DNA from: an uncultured Labedella sp.
GTDB lineage: Bacteria; Actinomycetota; Actinomycetes; Actinomycetales; Microbacteriaceae
DNA: 39,435 nt
Assembly: GCA_934636065.1 (NCBI GenBank)
Contig: CAKTZW010000001.1
Location: 1 to 39,435 of the forward strand
Reading direction: 5' to 3'
Of the stretch, positions 39,085-39,435 are shown piece by piece; position 1 is the first letter of the stretch, and each line of letters opens with the position of its first letter. A program made the position numbers and the translations under genes. Under the pieces are notes generated by a model. The model saw only the letters and a list, made by a program, of their open reading frames with translations, was not told where the DNA came from and ran no database searches.

Positions 39085-39130
39085 GGGTTCGGTTCCAATC
39101 GGGTCGGGATGGTGCGGGAGGAAGGTGCGA

Positions 39131-39155
39131 CGCCTCGACGGGCTCGGCCATCGTG
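39131..39155 (-). repeat. Degenerate GGTCCCTGAGC-family repeat
   Basis: CGCCTCGACGGGCTCGGCCA then TCGTG resembles the reverse unit CGCTTCGACAAGCTCAGCGA then CCGTG at 28130. The likeness continues outside the unit (CGTGTGGTGG in both), suggesting a longer ancestral element. Between the last two leftward genes. Confidence 0.5.
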
Positions 39156-39173
39156 TGGTGGTGCGGAGTCCCG

Positions 39174-39435
39174 TCACCAGCCGAGGAGCGCGAGCGCGCC
39201 GGTCGCGGCGACGGCGATGAGGCTCGTCCACAGCACGATCGCGACGACCTGCCAGAGGATGACCCACTGCTTCGGCACGCCGGAGCCGACGAAGAACGCC
39301 GCGGTGAGCATGGTGGGGAGGGCGAGCGGGGCGAGGATGCTCGCGCCGGGCACGCCGAAGCGCACGAGCCAGCGACGGAGCTTCTCACGGCCCTTGGCTC
39401 GGCGGGTCGGCTTCGCGTCCGTGTCCGTGTCGGCG
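39174..39435 (-). CDS. Small membrane protein, 5' truncated by the window edge (small multidrug efflux-like)
   Basis: The frame is open to the end of the window; 86 C-terminal residues are visible. A basic cytoplasmic stretch (KPTRRAKGREKLRRWLVRFG) precedes two helices: GASILAPLALPTMLTAAFFV and WVILWQVVAIVLWTSLIAVA. The GVPGASILAPLALP and GVPKQWVILWQ motifs resemble proteins annotated in Microbacteriaceae as small multidrug efflux proteins; that name is recollection by likeness, not evidence of transport. The start lies beyond the window. Confidence 0.5.
   Translation of the reverse strand, partial: ADTDTDAKPTRRAKGREKLRRWLVRFGVPGASILAPLALPTMLTAAFFVGSGVPKQWVILWQVVAIVLWTSLIAVAATGALALLGW

Overview
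This is a high-GC window with dense genes, short intergenic gaps, frequent 4-bp ATGA/GTGA stop-start overlaps and several TANNNT-N6/7-start (leaderless) promoters. Together with the gene families (DUF2510, DUF805, Stealth phosphotransferase, BTAD regulator, ROK/ABC sugar locus) this points to an actinobacterium. The scattered repeat GGTCCCTGAGCNTGTCGAAG suggests Micrococcales, probably Microbacteriaceae. The taxonomic step is inference; no rRNA or tRNA gene is visible to confirm it.

Layout. 73-6443: mostly housekeeping or accessory single genes: a VanZ-like membrane protein, a NPPF-motif methyltransferase, a CpdA-like phosphodiesterase, a candidate small RNA ending in a perfect terminator, an ECF-type sigma factor with a one-helix membrane partner, an aldose 1-epimerase and a cupin. 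6684-10417: Ppx/GppA phosphatase, DUF805 protein, Stealth-family sugar-phosphate transferase and a VOC protein. 10652-13802: an unusual cluster with a NERD-domain protein, a J-domain protein carrying a degenerate NERD-like domain, an ImmA/IrrE-type metalloprotease, an HTH regulator, and a divergent small HTH protein. The two HTH genes are separated by a mirror-symmetric promoter/operator. 13854-18523: an SDR/DUF2867 protein, a DUF2510 protein, two paralogous small proteins of unknown function with a truncated third copy between them, an acidic tyrosine-rich protein and a YdeI-like protein. 18548-28116: amidohydrolase, a membrane-anchored HTH-like protein preceded by a 24-codon leader ORF, a three-knuckle zinc protein, a divergent aldo/keto reductase and TetR pair, a BTAD regulator divergent from an alpha/beta hydrolase, a PPOX-family protein and an ArsR-SRPBCC operon.

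28288-36623 is a carbohydrate-uptake and catabolism locus. A leftward operon (medium-chain dehydrogenase, sugar isomerase/epimerase, GH63-like glycosidase, all coupled by 4-bp overlaps) diverges from a rightward ABC importer (lipoprotein, two permeases) and a ROK regulator. The probable logic is import of an alpha-glucoside-like compound, hydrolysis, then oxidation or isomerisation of a product, under ROK control. The window ends with a cyclic-nucleotide-domain/thioredoxin-reductase-like flavoprotein, a SpoIIM-like membrane protein and a truncated small membrane protein.

Two repeat families run through the window. One (about 13 units at six sites) lies mostly at gene ends, but it has also supplied the TetR stop codon, lies at the glycosidase stop, has been read in frame as PEPVDG-type peptides in the glycosidase N-terminus, and forms a strong hairpin between the sugar-binding-protein and permease genes. 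The other is a 59-bp unit present twice, one copy being a perfect 50-bp palindrome. No CRISPR array, rRNA, tRNA, IS transposase or integrase was seen.
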